Of a stretch of DNA of 64,000 bases, positions 11,641-23,101 are shown piece after piece (position 1 is the first letter of the stretch; each line of letters starts with the position of its first letter). The position numbers and the translations under genes are program-made. The notes under the pieces are model-generated. The model was not told the origin of the DNA. It made no database searches and saw only the letters and a list, made by a program, of their open reading frames with translations. This DNA comes from Pisolithus tinctorius. Its lineage: Eukaryota; Basidiomycota; Agaricomycetes; Boletales; Pisolithaceae. The stretch spans positions 357,501-421,500 of the forward strand of contig JANFAH010000039.1 in assembly GCA_024663395.1 (NCBI GenBank), given 5' to 3'.

Positions 11641-12774
11641 CTCACTACATCGTGGCAAGCGTAGGAGTTTCTCATCTGTGGGACTTGATTAATTACGGCG
11701 GGACTATAAACTATCGAAGGGCGTACTGTTGCAGGTTTGTGATGGCTTGTAAAACATGTACCATCGTTGGGCGCGACGAGGCCTCATAATTCTAACACTT
11801 CACGCAAATAGCCCACCATTCGTCTGTCAGACGCGAACACGTTTTCTCATCGCTTGGGCGATCTGGTATTTCCATTCGGTACATCTTACCTAAGATGACG
11901 AGCCATGGGAATTGATGGAACGGAACTTCGCGCATAAACAACTCCTGCGTAGATTTGAATGATTGCTTGCGCGCGAAGAATTGACATACATACTAAGAGT
12001 GTCATCCCAAACGACCAGACAACAGCTTCCGCGGATATTACATTCCCATCAACAAAAACCTCGGGAGCCGCCCAATGTACAGACCATCCACCCTTGCCGG
12101 AGATGGTCATGCTGAATGAGGGATTAACAAGATGAGAAAAGCCGAAGTCGGCAACAAGAGCCCGGCCACTATCAGATATTAACACGTTGGGCTACGATAA
12201 ACCTCAGTCAAGTAGGGGCAGCCTTCCAAAACAGATAAACCTACACCTTTCAAGTCACCATGGAATACTGCACCTTCCTTATGAGTATGCAGGTACTGTA
12301 GTCCTCGCGCAATGTCCATCATCTGAATGAAGGTGTTGTTACAGCGACCTGACCAGCAATTCCAATTCTACTTACCAGAGGACCAGGATTGATGCCCGTA
12401 TTTTGCACGTATATATGCGCATTTCCCTTCACCATCCAGGGAGACACAATGGACACCGTTTGATCAATTCCAGTAGTGATTCCTAGCACCGAAACAATGC
12501 TTTCATGGCGGAGTTTCGACCAGAGATGTACTTCTTTGAAAACTCGCTATCCAGTGATGATCAATAACGTTGCGGTATTCTATTAGCACACGATGACTGT
12601 TGAACCTACCTTAATCATACGCTCGTCGCTTGAAAGACCACGTGTGGCCTTTATGGCTACCCATGGCATACCCTCCATATAGAATAGTGCCTTTATAGAC
12701 CTGTCCATCCAGGTCAATGGCATATCGAGATGCACGTTCAGCGAACTGTTTAAGAGTCTCCTGTGGATTGTTCA
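11641..12774 (-). pseudogene. Type B kinase pseudogene
   Basis: Start ATG at 12774 (MNNPQETL). Exon 1 has lost about 30 bases across the glycine loop, removing the VYRG segment and shifting the frame. Exons 2-4 remain open and recognisable (VFKEVHLWSKL, VADFGFS, AAPE, WSFGM). In exon 5 a tryptophan codon of the conserved KCWN motif is TAG, and the APE-distal segment is rearranged. The intron sites still match the intact paralog at 16372-17482, which is its closest relative in the window. Confidence 0.8.
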
Positions 12775-13510
12775 TGGTGAGGCTCTGACTCTCGCACCTA
12801 CGGAATAGCGGGGAGGTCAAGTAGTGGTCGTGTGTGATACTTTACACTCTCCATGCGAATACCTGGCAGGACAAAGCCCATCAATCCCTCAGCATTTTGC
12901 GCGGCTTTCCGCAGACGCATCATTCGTCTGATCGGTACCCTACGCGCAATGTTATTGCGAAACAGTGCCTTCCTCAAGCGCTGGGATAAGAGGATCGGCG
13001 AGGAAGCACGAACTTGCACTTGGCTTCCACCATATGACCGAATGAAGCGACCGTTGGAGGGGATAAACCTTATGATTCGACTTTCAACACATACAGACCC
13101 TGAAAGGAAGCTGGTGGTGTGAATCAAGGGATGATGGAACTTGGTTGGACGGAAGGCAATGACGCCTAGAGGAGCTCTAAACTAAGAGGCATGCCTCAAA
13201 CACTCCTCCCCAAGCACCCCTACGAATAAGGTAACTGGGTTTGGCCCTGCCATCAGGGCATTCACTCGCTTGTGGGGAATGGCAGGCCATCGCTAGATCA
13301 ATAACTATGCCAGAATAGTGCGACATAGGGTCCACCCACCTTCAGGCACTTTAATTCAGTTTTTTTTTCTTTTAAAAAAAGGTAATTAGGTGGATCTTTT
13401 TGAATGGTATACACTTACTGAAGTATTGGACAGATGGAAAAGAACGCAGTGCAATATTGGACCTAGCGGGTGACGATAAATATAATCAGAATTTTTTTAC
13501 CAGCACAGTA
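12775..13510. repeat. B-C divergent spacer, copy 2, left part
   Basis: Homologous to 5519-6075 and 17483-18110. It is interrupted at 13510 by a MITE and resumes at 14334. Confidence 0.6.
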
Positions 13511-14330
13511 CACTGTAAAAAGTAAAATCACTGAAAAACAGTGTCACAGACACTGATGTGGACAAAGTCAGTGTCTGTGACGCTGAAGTCAGGGACACGT
13601 CTTTTCAGTGTCATCAGTCGGACAATGATTTTATGGATGCCGCAATTTGTGCACTTGATTTTCAATGTCGGACACGAAAAATCAGTGTCCCCACTAATAG
13701 CTAGGGGTTATGAATTCAAACCTAATTAGTTGGAGTTTGAATTCGTGCACGTGGTCGGAGGTAGAATCGGAGTTCCAATATTGGTAGGGGCCGGTCCACC
13801 TGGAGTTCACTGCGAGTCAGATTGTGAGCAATGAAGATGTCGGAGTTAGAAGCGGGATTCCAAATTTGACTGAGTGGCTAAGTAGCAAAGATGCACCTCT
13901 AATTGCAGGCACTGGTGGTGCAGTGGTAATGTATCATCCCCAGTTCCTTGAAGGTCCTAAGTTCGAGACCGAGCCAGGCCACTTCTCCTGAAAAAAAAAG
14001 TTGGTAAGTGTAAACCCCTGATGCGATGTCTAGCCTGCTTACATAATCACATTAGAGCGTGCCATAGTAGTAGATGGTAGTACTACATGATACATGATGC
14101 TGTTAACCAGCACATAGAACATTTTTATTCAATGAAAAGGACACCATTTTTCAGTGATAGAGACACTTATTTTTCAGTGGTTAGGACACTGTTTTTTAAT
14201 AGGCCGAATGGGCACTTCAGCGTCACATAAAAACACTGAAGTTCAATGACTGACACTGATTTTCAGCTGCTCTGACAATCATTAAAAGTGACTTGGACAC
14301 TTGATTTTAGTGATTTTACTTTTTACAGTG
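13511..14330. mobile_element. CACTA-like non-autonomous element (MITE), 820 bp
   Basis: Terminal inverted repeats begin CACTGTAAAAAGTAAAATCA at 13511 and match the inverted right end at 14330 perfectly for 22 bases, then imperfectly to about 35. A 3-bp direct repeat GTA flanks it (13508-13510 and 14331-14333). Both subterminal zones are packed with CAGTGTC/GACACTG motifs in both orientations. CACTG ends, a 3-bp target duplication and subterminal repeats are the signature of the CACTA (EnSpm/CMC) superfamily. There is no transposase. The paralogous spacers at about 6076-6084 and 18115-18125 lack the insert, confirming the insertion. Confidence 0.9.
13900..13990 (+). repeat. tRNA-derived, SINE-like segment inside the MITE
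   Basis: The stretch has an A-box-like TGGTGCAGTGG near 13916 and a B-box-like GTTCGAGACC near 13961, spaced as in a tRNA gene, followed by an A-rich run at 13990-13999. The acceptor and T stems do not pair well, so it is not a working tRNA. A decayed tRNA-related SINE or captured tRNA is the best reading. Confidence 0.5.
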
Positions 14331-15049
14331 GTACCACAGCACATATCAGAACATGCGGAAAAACACGTGCCATGGTCTGTTCCATTAGCCCATACCTGAA
14401 AGCACCCTCTAAGCAATATGACCACGGCAGACAAGGCGGGGTCGTGTTTGGTCTTATTGGTAACTCATGTTGATTGGCCGAACGTGCCTCAAGGTTCCCT
14501 ACTAAGGGCCAGCGACACGTCGCCTTTTTTCATACCACACAGTACCACCAAACCACTGCGGAAAACTGGACCTAAACTCCCGGAGAGGGTGTGGCAGTTA
14601 CGGTCCGAAACACTGACCGATTGGCTTGTTCTTCTCAATGCCCATGTGTAGTTGGCGTGAGGTGAGCGAAACCTCGTGGACCCCCTCTCCAGCTGATCGT
14701 GGAGTTACTCGTTTTTCACCGTGCTCTCCGGATTAGATTCGAAATTATGTATCGCCCACACCAAAGCTTCGCTCATGCATTCACTAAGCCCTCTCTGGCC
14801 ATGAGATCTTTCCGCGATAATTTCACAGCTTGTTCTAACATACGCGGACCAATCTCGTCCCATGGTTTAAATGGATTCCAGCCGTACCAATTATCGCGTT
14901 ATCTCACCCTTCGAATGTTTGGTCAAACGAGCCTAGACCTCGTTCCCTCGTATTCACTCCTCCGAAGAGGAAGTCTCCCAACCTTCTGTACATAAGATAT
15001 AATCCGATGTCGTGCTAGCGCTAATCATTCTGGATCTCCTCTGCTCACC
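14331..15049. repeat. B-C divergent spacer, copy 2, right part
   Basis: Continues the homology to 6085-6721 and 18120-18762 and leads into the start codon of a type-C copy at 15050. No gene. Confidence 0.6.
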
Positions 15050-15520
15050 ATGGACTCCAAATCTGCCCTGAAGTCGCTGACTGCACAAGCACCCCGATAT
15101 ACAGCCGTCCTTAACGGAAGGACTGACATAAATACCGCCCAACATCCACTTGTCTGTGAATCTGCATATATGCACGAGGGAACGTTGCAACCACAAGTTG
15201 TACTGAAGGCCGTTCACGCCTGCCCTCCGGCTACTTAGGAGGCGATCGAGGTCCGTCTCCCAATCATGTCCGTGTGTCTAGCTCACCGCACTGTAACACA
15301 TTCTACGAGAAGTGCGTTTGTGGTCGAATCTTCGTCACGACATTACAGAGCCTCTGCTCGGAATTTCGGTCAATTTCAACATTACTATCCCCTTAATTCA
15401 TGCCTAGATAGAAAAAAAGGAATGCGTTTGATCATGTCTAGGATAGCTTTGTTGATCCTCGCCCCTCGGCAAGTTCGTGATGGGCTGGAGCGACTGAAGC
15501 GGTCAACGGGATCGCAAGCG
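15050..15520 (+). pseudogene. Type C kinase pseudogene (exons 1-2)
   Basis: Starts MDSKSALKSL and resembles the copy at 18763 and the intact gene at 44501. Exon 1 holds an in-frame TAG near its end and has lost the lysine segment. The exon 2 region is still alignable but shifted. Homology stops near 15520, where a block related to 20490-20900 begins. Confidence 0.75.
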
Positions 15521-16090
15521 GGCTGTGCAGCCTCACGTGAGCTGGTGACACCATTCACGGGCCAGCTGCGTCGCAGTGCGGCTCGGCGATAGTCGGACGA
15601 TGATCTGGTCGGCGGTGCATCGCACGAATGGCTTTCGACAACGCGTTCGTTTGACTCGCACTTATCGTTGTCCCAAACCAGTATACACGAGGCAGTAATA
15701 CTTTGAACTTGTCGCCGCTTACTGATGGCCTGTGCAACCACCCGGAGCCCTGAGGTTCAAAAAAAATCGCATTCAAATACTTACCGATAGGCCTCCAGCC
15801 TGTCTGGCTCTGTAGCGACTCGATCAACGTTGAACGTTAGAACGAGGTGCTCGTGTGGCATCGGCGTGTTACTTCGGGACCGCCAAAATTCTGGCTGTTC
15901 CCAAACTTGTTTGGGCATTTTCCATTCTGCTTGCACAAAATGTGACAAATATGCATAATCTACACAAAAAGTGAATCTCCAGCAGTTTGTGGCCCAAATT
16001 TGTTGACTTTGATTGTCCGCAACTACAGTCCAGCCCGAAATGATATAACCCCTCTCGTTCTCTGGCTGCATCCATCAACAGTGTTAGACG
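15521..16090 (-). pseudogene. Remnant of an unidentified gene, copy 1
   Basis: The segment is duplicated at about 20490-20950. On the minus strand an open stretch reaches a donor at about 15786 (DRLEAYR, then gtaagt) and an acceptor before GSGW or LRVV near 15753. The second copy shares the intron with its long T-run. The family is not recognised, and both copies carry indels, so they are listed as remnants. Confidence 0.4.
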
Positions 16091-16149
16091 CTTTCGATGT
16101 CATCCCATTCGACGTACGTTACTGGGCGCCATCTCAAATCCCGAACTTA

Positions 16150-16322
16150 CACTCACGGTCACTGTTAGGATATCAAGGGTAATTGGAAGAAGCTGGGGTC
16201 CGGCTCATTCGGCAACGTCTACAGAGGCATGTAGCGCATATTTACCTACAACCCCATTCCAAACACTCATCTCTATATCTTATCAGGCTCCTACCTCGGC
16301 ATTGAGTTCGCGATAGGCAAAG
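16150..16322 (+). pseudogene. Kinase N-lobe fragment of a different subfamily
   Basis: The plus strand reads GNWKKLGSGSFGNVYRG, a clear protein-kinase glycine loop unlike the array members. It resumes as SYLGIEFAIGK after a putative intron with a GCATGT donor and TATCAG acceptor (about 16227-16287). The fragment ends where the 3' flank of the next type-B gene begins, at about 16323. The kinase lysine context (AIGK) is altered. It is a truncated relic of a GSGSFGNVYRG-type kinase. Confidence 0.65.
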
Positions 16323-16371
16323 GAGTTTATCATCTACGGGACTTGGTTAATTACGATAGGCTAGTAAAGCA

Positions 16372-17482
16372 TTAAAGGACATGCCATTGTATACTTGCGA
16401 TGATCTGTAAAACATTTGATATCGTTGGGCGTGATGAAGGCTCAACATTCCAACATTGGCGGCAGATATCCCACCACTGGTCTGTCAGACGCGAACACGT
16501 TTGTTCATCGCTTGGGCGATCTGGTGTCTCCATTCGATACATTTTATGCATGATGGCATTCCGTGTGTACTGGTGGAACGGGACTTCGCGCGTAAACAAC
16601 TCCTGTGAAAATTCGAACGATTGCATACGCGCCCAAAAGTGGCATGCATACCAAGAGTGTCATCCCAAATGACCAGACATCAGCTTCTGCGGATATTTCC
16701 ACTTCATCAAGCAGAATTTCGGGAGCTGTCCAATATATGGAAAACCCGACTTTGCCGGACACGGTCATGTTAAACGTAGAATTGGCAAGATAAGAAAAGC
16801 CGAAGTCAGCGAGAAGGGCTCGGCCCCTATCAGAAATTAACACGTTGGGCTACGATGCAACCTCAGTCAAGTAATGTCAGCCGTCGAAAACAGGCAAACC
16901 TACGCCTTTCAAGTCACCGTGGAATACCGGGCCCTCTCTACGGGTATGCAAGTATTGTAGTCCTCGTGCAATGTCTATCATCTGAATAAAGGTATCATTA
17001 CAGAACTCTTGACCAGCAACGCCAAATCTACTTACCAGAGGACAAGGATTGATAGCCTTATTTTTCACGTATATATGTGCATTTCCCTTCTCCATCCAGG
17101 GAGAAACAATGGACACCGTTAGATCAATTTCAGTGGTGATTCCTAGCACCGGAATAATGTTTTCATGGCGGAGTTTCGACCAGAGATGAACTTCTTTGAA
17201 AACTTGCTACCCGGCGACAATCAATAACGTTACGATGTTTTATTGGCACACGATGAGTGTTAAGCCTACCTTGATTACACGCTCCTCGCCTGGAAGACCG
17301 CCACGCGCCGCCTTTATGGCGACCCTTGTTCCACCGGGTCGCAGAATGCCTGAATACACTATAGCATTCCCTCCGCGTAGAATAGTGCAATTTTCTTCTT
17401 TACTGACCCGTTCGTTCAGGTTAATGGTGTATCGAGATACATGTCCAGCGAACTGCTTAAGAGTCTCCTGTGGGTTGTTCAT
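16372..17482 (-). CDS. TKL-like protein kinase, type B (intact)
   Basis: Five exons in one frame: 17482-17270, 17206-17036, 16981-16904, 16849-16652 and 16602-16372, giving 296 residues. It starts MNNPQETLKQF. Motifs are GGNAIVYSG, VAIK, VFKEVHLWSKL, FHGDLKGPNVL, ADFGFS, TAPE and DVWSFGM. The catalytic aspartate, lysine, asparagine and DFG are all present. It faces a type-C pseudogene at 18763 across a 1.28 kb spacer, the same arrangement as the 11641/15050 pair, so B and C were duplicated together as a divergent unit. No domain outside the kinase fold is visible. Confidence 0.78.
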
Positions 17483-18762
17483 GGTGAACCTCCAACTCTA
17501 GCGTTTACTGAACGGAAGGGAGACCAGGTAGTGGCCGAGTGTAGTGACGAAGCGAAGGCTGAATCCTTACACCGTATGATACTTTATACTCGACTATGGG
17601 AATGCCTGGCAGGGCATGAGGGCATGGCCCATCGGTCTCTGCATGGCATGCCGCAAACGCAGTTTACATCTGATCGATACTCTATGGGTGACACTTATTG
17701 CGAAACGGTACCGAATTCCTCAGGGGTTGAGATAAGAGGGTGGAAGCGAGCACAAGTCGTGCTCGCTCCCACCCCATGATTCAACGAGGCGACTGTTGGA
17801 GGGGATAAACCTTATTTTTTGACTTTCGAGTTTCGACACACACGGACCCTGAAAGGAAGCCATGGTATCAATCACGGGATGACTGGATGGAGGGATTAGT
17901 AGAGAGGTCAATGAGATGGCTCCCTGGACTAAGAGGCATATTTCGAACAGTTCCCCCGAGTACCTTTGCGGAATGATGAAAAGCAGGTTACTAGCTGAGT
18001 GGCACACGCATTCAAAACACGAAAAAGAACTCAGTGCAGTGCGCCAGAATTGGTTTGGACCTAGGTTAGACCTAGTGATGATAATCAGTGGATGATGTCT
18101 TAGCAGTTCCAGCAGCACAGTAGCGAAGCACATACAGATTGTTCCACAAGAACGTGTACCACGAGTTGTACCACGAGTCCATATTGCAAATGGTTTCAAA
18201 CGTATCCATCAATAGGAGGATGACCATAGGCTTGGCGAAGACCTGAAGCCTGAACTTCCATTGGAACCCTTGCCGCGTTCTTCTCATCGAGCACGTGTAG
18301 TTGCCAACTGACGCCAGCACGAGGTGAGTGAACCCTCGCGACCATGGCTATTCTCTCCAGCTGGTGGATGATCGCGTCTGTGATAAGGTTGTGCAGTTCC
18401 GGGTTGTTAGTATTTATTATGTAAGGATCAAGTAAGGATCCGAACCATCATGATGAGTATGGCCAAGGCATAAGTTTATGCTATGACCATCTTGGACAAT
18501 TACCCGACACCAGCCCACCCCCTCCTGACTGGGAAGAAGCCTGGGCCTGAGACTTATCATGACGTTGCACAGCTTGCTCTCTAAGATGCTCGGACTAATC
18601 CCTTGCCATGCACTCCAGTTATTTGTCAACATTTCGGTCTTGGAATGTTTGGTCAACTGAACCGAATTCTTGTTCTCTCCCGAAGGGGAGGTCCCCCAGT
18701 CCTTCGTATATAGGGTATGGAGTACCGAGGGTTGCTGATGGCGCTAAACTCCTCTGCCTACC
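17483..18762. repeat. B-C divergent spacer, copy 3 (MITE-free)
   Basis: Homologous to 12775-15049 without the 820-bp insert. It should contain the promoters of both flanking genes; no specific element is clear. Confidence 0.6.
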
Positions 18763-19861
18763 ATGGTGTTATTGGACTCGAAATCTGCGCTGAAGTCATT
18801 GTCTGAACAGGCTCCCCGGTATACAGTCGTCCTTAACGGTAGGATTGACAGAGATACCACCCGACGTCCACTTGTCGGTGAATCTGCGGACGTGTACGAG
18901 GGAACTTTGCGACCAGCGGGCGTGAAGGTTGCAGTGAAGACCATTCACGCTTACCCTCCTGCCACTCAGGAGGCTATCGAGGTCTGCATCCCAATTCTGT
19001 CTGTGCATCTAGCTCATCGGGTGTAGCGCGTTCTACGAGAAGTACATTTGTGGTCGAATCTCCGTCACGAAAACATACAGCTGCTGCTCGGAATCTCTAC
19101 CGATTTCAACTTTACCGTCTCCTTAATTCATCCTTGGATTGAAAAAGGAAATGCGTATGCATGTCCAGAATAGTTTAGTTGACCCTCGCCCTCTGGTAAG
19201 TTTGTGATGAGCTGCGAACCTGGAACGGTCGATAACGTCTACCGAAGCTGCTTGGGATCGCGAACGGGTTGCATTACCTGCACAATCATGAGTTTGGTCC
19301 TATTGTGCATGGCGGCCTCAGAGGTGTAAGTTTGTGTAATGCTCATATCGTGGGCTGTACTGACGCCTTCATGCGGCAGTCCAATGTCCTCATCTCTGAC
19401 GACGGGCAGGCTCTCTTGATTGATTTTGGTCTCATGTCACTCGTCAACTCGACATTTGGGTTGCCTGTCAGTGTTTCCCGCATGGCGGCAATAAATTGGA
19501 CAGCACCCGAATGTCTAGAAGGACCAAAGGCCGCGGTAGAACAAGATATCTGGTCCTATGGCATGACAGCCTTGGTGTGTTTTTTCAATCCGCTTAATGT
19601 CTGTTTCTACTCGTTCACCAATTGAGTTACGCAGGAATTATTCACCCGGAATCCTCCTTTCCACGACAAACCTACTGTAAGAGTTCTAATGCAGCGCATT
19701 ATGGCGGGACCACCAGACAGGCCAAATGCACAGTCTACACATTCCCATTTAACGGATGAGTGGTGGGAAATATGTATGTCGTGTTGGAACCGCGATCCGT
19801 CCGCACGTCCAGGCATCGCGGATATTGCTACAAGGATTGCTGCAAAATCAGGAAAGAAGTG
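18763..19861 (+). pseudogene. Type C kinase pseudogene with lost catalytic aspartate
   Basis: Exon 1 (18763-18981) is open and starts MVLLDSKSALKSL, with VYEG and VAVK. Exon 2 carries a four-base duplication at the AYAC segment that shifts the frame. In exon 3 the catalytic loop reads VHGGLRG in place of HGDLKG, so the catalytic Asp is gone. Exon 4 (IDFGL, TAPE, DIWSYGM) and exon 5 (ELFTRNPPFHD to a stop at 19861) stay open. All introns are still well formed. It is a pseudogene or, if the frame is restored by an unseen splice, a pseudokinase. Confidence 0.72.
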
Positions 19862-20489
19862 ATGACTCTTCCATTACTTTTCTTCGCTGGCCATACCAGC
19901 ACTCCCCGAAGGTCCTACAAGGACTACACTGACGGTGAATATTGCCTCCGGTGATTGTTAGAGGGAGAAAGCTTCTGGCCGAGTTGTGGTTTCATCCTAT
20001 GTGATACATGGCTTTGTTTGTCTTGCGAATATGTAGCTTCTAGCCACTTGATTTTAGTCGAACTCCGTAGTATCTCTGAGCTGGACGGACCCCTTCTATG
20101 CCCCGATGCACTCTGCTGCTCGAAGCTCCGAGATCCTCTATTGAAGTTGCTAGGCTTCCTTGCTTGCCGACTTGCGGCATGGAATTGTCTCGGATTCCAA
20201 TAACGCTGTTCACTTACACTCGCATCGTGTTCTGCCACCTCGCTGCTTCTCAACAGCATGACATAAGATCCAAGTTATTATCTGCCTCCCAGAGGGCAGA
20301 GGAAGCGTCCGTCAATGCGGGACGCTCACCTTGTCCAAGAGCCAACAAAGAGATGAAGAAGTCGTGGCTGCCAAGACAATCCTAGCTGCCCCACGTACAC
20401 ACCTCATGTTAACTCTCCTCCCAAATCCAGACTGCACTGCAGTAAACGGAGAGACTGGTGCTTGTATAAAGACCGGGCAGTACCCCACT
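19862..20489. other. Intergenic, nothing recognised
   Basis: Short open frames on both strands only. Confidence 0.4.
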
Positions 20490-20950
20490 GCCAGTGCAGC
20501 CTCACGTGGTAGTCTTGATTTCGGTGGACACCTTTCACAAACCGGCTGCGCCGCAGTACGGCTTACTGAGAGTCGGACAACGGCCCGGCCAACGGTGGCA
20601 TCGCACGCTTCCAACGATACGTCGGTTTGACTCGCGCTTACTGTTGTCCGTGAGCAGTATACACTTGTACACACCTAGGGCATCCTGTAGATCATGTTCC
20701 TTGGGACAGGCTGTAGTCTCGTGACTGAAACGTCTCACTATAATCTGACAGTTTACAAGCGCAGCAGCAAGGTGTGGCAATAATAATCTGTTGCCGCTGG
20801 CCTGTGCCACCACCCGGAGCCCTGAGATTCAAAAAAAAAATCGCACCCAAACACCTACCGTTAGGCTGTCTGGCTCTGCAGCGACTGGAGTCCGTCAATT
20901 GAACGAGGTTCTCGCGAGGCACCGGCGTGTTATCGGCATAGTACCGGCAA
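20490..20950 (-). pseudogene. Remnant of an unidentified gene, copy 2
   Basis: Paralogous to 15521-15950. Shared landmarks include the block ending in a homopolymer T-run intron (about 20831 on the plus strand) and the RTTVSASQT-type stretch. Frames are broken. The family was not recognised. Confidence 0.4.
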
Positions 20951-21251
20951 TCCCGTGGGAAGGCATGCCGACGGCGTCACTTTTGCCGAGACTGTCTCGG
21001 CGGACGTGCTGATTGGGTCTAGGAGCTCCTCCGCAGCCAAGTACAATACAGCCTTTTGATTCCAATATATATTGTGACGCCAACCACTTTTTGTTCTCCC
21101 ATCCAGCCATCATCGACATCGTCCAGCGCTAGCAAAACCTTGCGGTGCGAGGTTTCCATTCCGCAGTCAAGTCGTGTTTCATCTTCGACTGTGACCGCCA
21201 CCCTCTCCCACTTTTCTTGCTTTATCTGTTTCTCTCGTATATATTTCACCA

Positions 21252-23101
21252 ATGTTGTCTTCTGCGTGGCTACTAGTCACTGTATTGCTTTCGTCAAGCT
21301 ATTGTGTCGCTGCACCCGGTCCGAAGTCTATTACTGCTGGGCAATCCATTAGTCTTCAACGCAGGACTCCGTCTGCCCGGTCCGTCGAGGACTGGGCTGC
21401 TTGGGCGCAGAATGAGCGCGAGTTTCTAACGAATAGATATGGAGGTACAGTCTCGAAAAAGAAGAGGAGCGAAGGTAGTAACTTGTGAGTTGATCTCCGC
21501 ACGCACTACGTCATCGTCTCATAACAACCGATTCCCCCAGGTTAACTAACCAAAATGCGGACTCGAGGTAAGGATTCAGCATTCCGACTGTATTCTTGTT
21601 CCTTTGAACGCTTTTGTTGAATAGTTTCTATGGTTCATTAGCCATCGGGACACCACCTGTGTCCTTTGACGTCATCCTTGACACCGGTTCAGCGTGAGTC
21701 TCCACCGGGCCCGATCCGGTCTAAATTGACATCGCAAATACAGAGACCTCTGGGTAGCAGACGTTAGCTGTACAGTAGACTGCTCGCGGGTTGCAGTATT
21801 CGATGCAACGTCTTCTTCGTCATTCAAGAACCTCTCTCAACCATTCTCCATCACGTATGGCAGTGGAGAGGCAGCGGGGAGTCTTGGACAAGACGTCGTC
21901 CAAATGGCCGGATTCTCCGTGTCAAATCAGGTCTTTGCAACTGTAGATCAGGTCTCTAGTGGTCTTTTGACTAGTCCGGTGTCTGGATTGCTCGGTCTTG
22001 GATGGCAGACTATTTCCTCGTCGGGGTATGCACCTTTGTGGCAAACATTGGTTAGCAGTGGTGCTTGGACGGATCCTCTCATGTCGTTCCAGTTAACTCG
22101 GTATGGACTTGATCCTCCTCGCGCAACGTGCATCTCATGCCTTTCTGAAGTTTTATTAACGCCTCTAACGTGCAAGCGAATGAGCCTGGTGGAACATTCA
22201 CAATGGGTCAGTCATCTTTGCATCCCCATCGGCAATATGTTATTCTTACCCAGGAGCTCCTCAGGTTTTGTAAATTCCAGCCTTTACACTGGATCAATTG
22301 ATTACCAGGACCTCGTCGCAACGCCCTCGTTCTGGCTTCTCTCGTTGACCTGTGAGTCCCAAACCCGCCATATGATATTCTTGTTACTTACCACCCGTAG
22401 CCATGACTGTGCAAGGAACAAGCATTACCATCCCGACTGGCTCCTCTGCGTATGCTGCTATCGACACCGGAACGACCTTGGTAGGAGGCCCCTCCAGCGC
22501 TATACAGAACATCTACGCCCAAATTCCCGGTTCCCAAGCCGGTACAGGGTCTTGGACAGGTTACTACTCTTACCGTACGTGACGTCTACGTTTCCTTCAG
22601 CCTCACCCAACCTAAATACGTGCTGCGAACAGCATGCGATACACAAGTTAATGTCGCAATCTCGTTTGGCGGCCCCAGTTGGTCAGTTAGTCCGGCCGAC
22701 TTCCAGTTGACTCAGATTTCCTCCTCGGACTGTATTGGATCGTTCTTTGAGTTGTCTTCGGGAAGTGGTGCACCGAGCTGGGTTGTCGGCGACACTTTCT
22801 TGGTTAGTGTTGTTTCTGGTTCGCTCACCCGGAGCTGGACTGATGGTGGCCTCGGCCATAGAAAAATGTCTATTCCGTATTCAGGTATAATCCAGCGGCG
22901 GTCGGGTTTGCTCAGCTATCAGAAACGGCTCTTGCAATGAACGGCGTCAACGGTGACCCGCCGTCGGCCACGATCGGTTCCGTTCAAGCAACCGCAACTG
23001 CCGGCGTCAGTGGCAGTTCTAACTCTGCCAACAAATGGTCCGTGAACGCCGGGGCCATCATCGCCGCGTTGGTGCCCGTAATCGGTGGGGTATTGCTGTA
23101 G
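21252..23101 (+). CDS. Secreted aspartic protease (A1 family), possibly GPI-anchored
   Basis: Nine exons in one frame: 21252-21484, 21541-21567, 21625-21693, 21744-22100, 22148-22206, 22265-22351, 22401-22574, 22633-22802 and 22862-23101. A signal peptide (MLSSAWLLVTVLLSSSY) is followed by a propeptide. The two catalytic motifs are VILDTGSADLW in the N-lobe and AAIDTGTTLVGG in the C-lobe. Two cysteines close to the first motif fit the usual disulphide. The C-terminus is Ser/Gly/Ala-rich and ends in a hydrophobic stretch (AGAIIAALVPVIGGVLL), suggesting GPI attachment like yapsin-type or other fungal wall proteases. Acceptors at 22147 and 22264 were chosen over nearer AGs because only they keep the frame and give the expected FINASNV and NSSLYTGSIDY segments. 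Confidence 0.88.

Noticed and set aside
21904..22710. 268-codon plus-strand frame
   Set aside because: Begins in the correct exon of the aspartic protease but reads through introns and loses the second catalytic motif.
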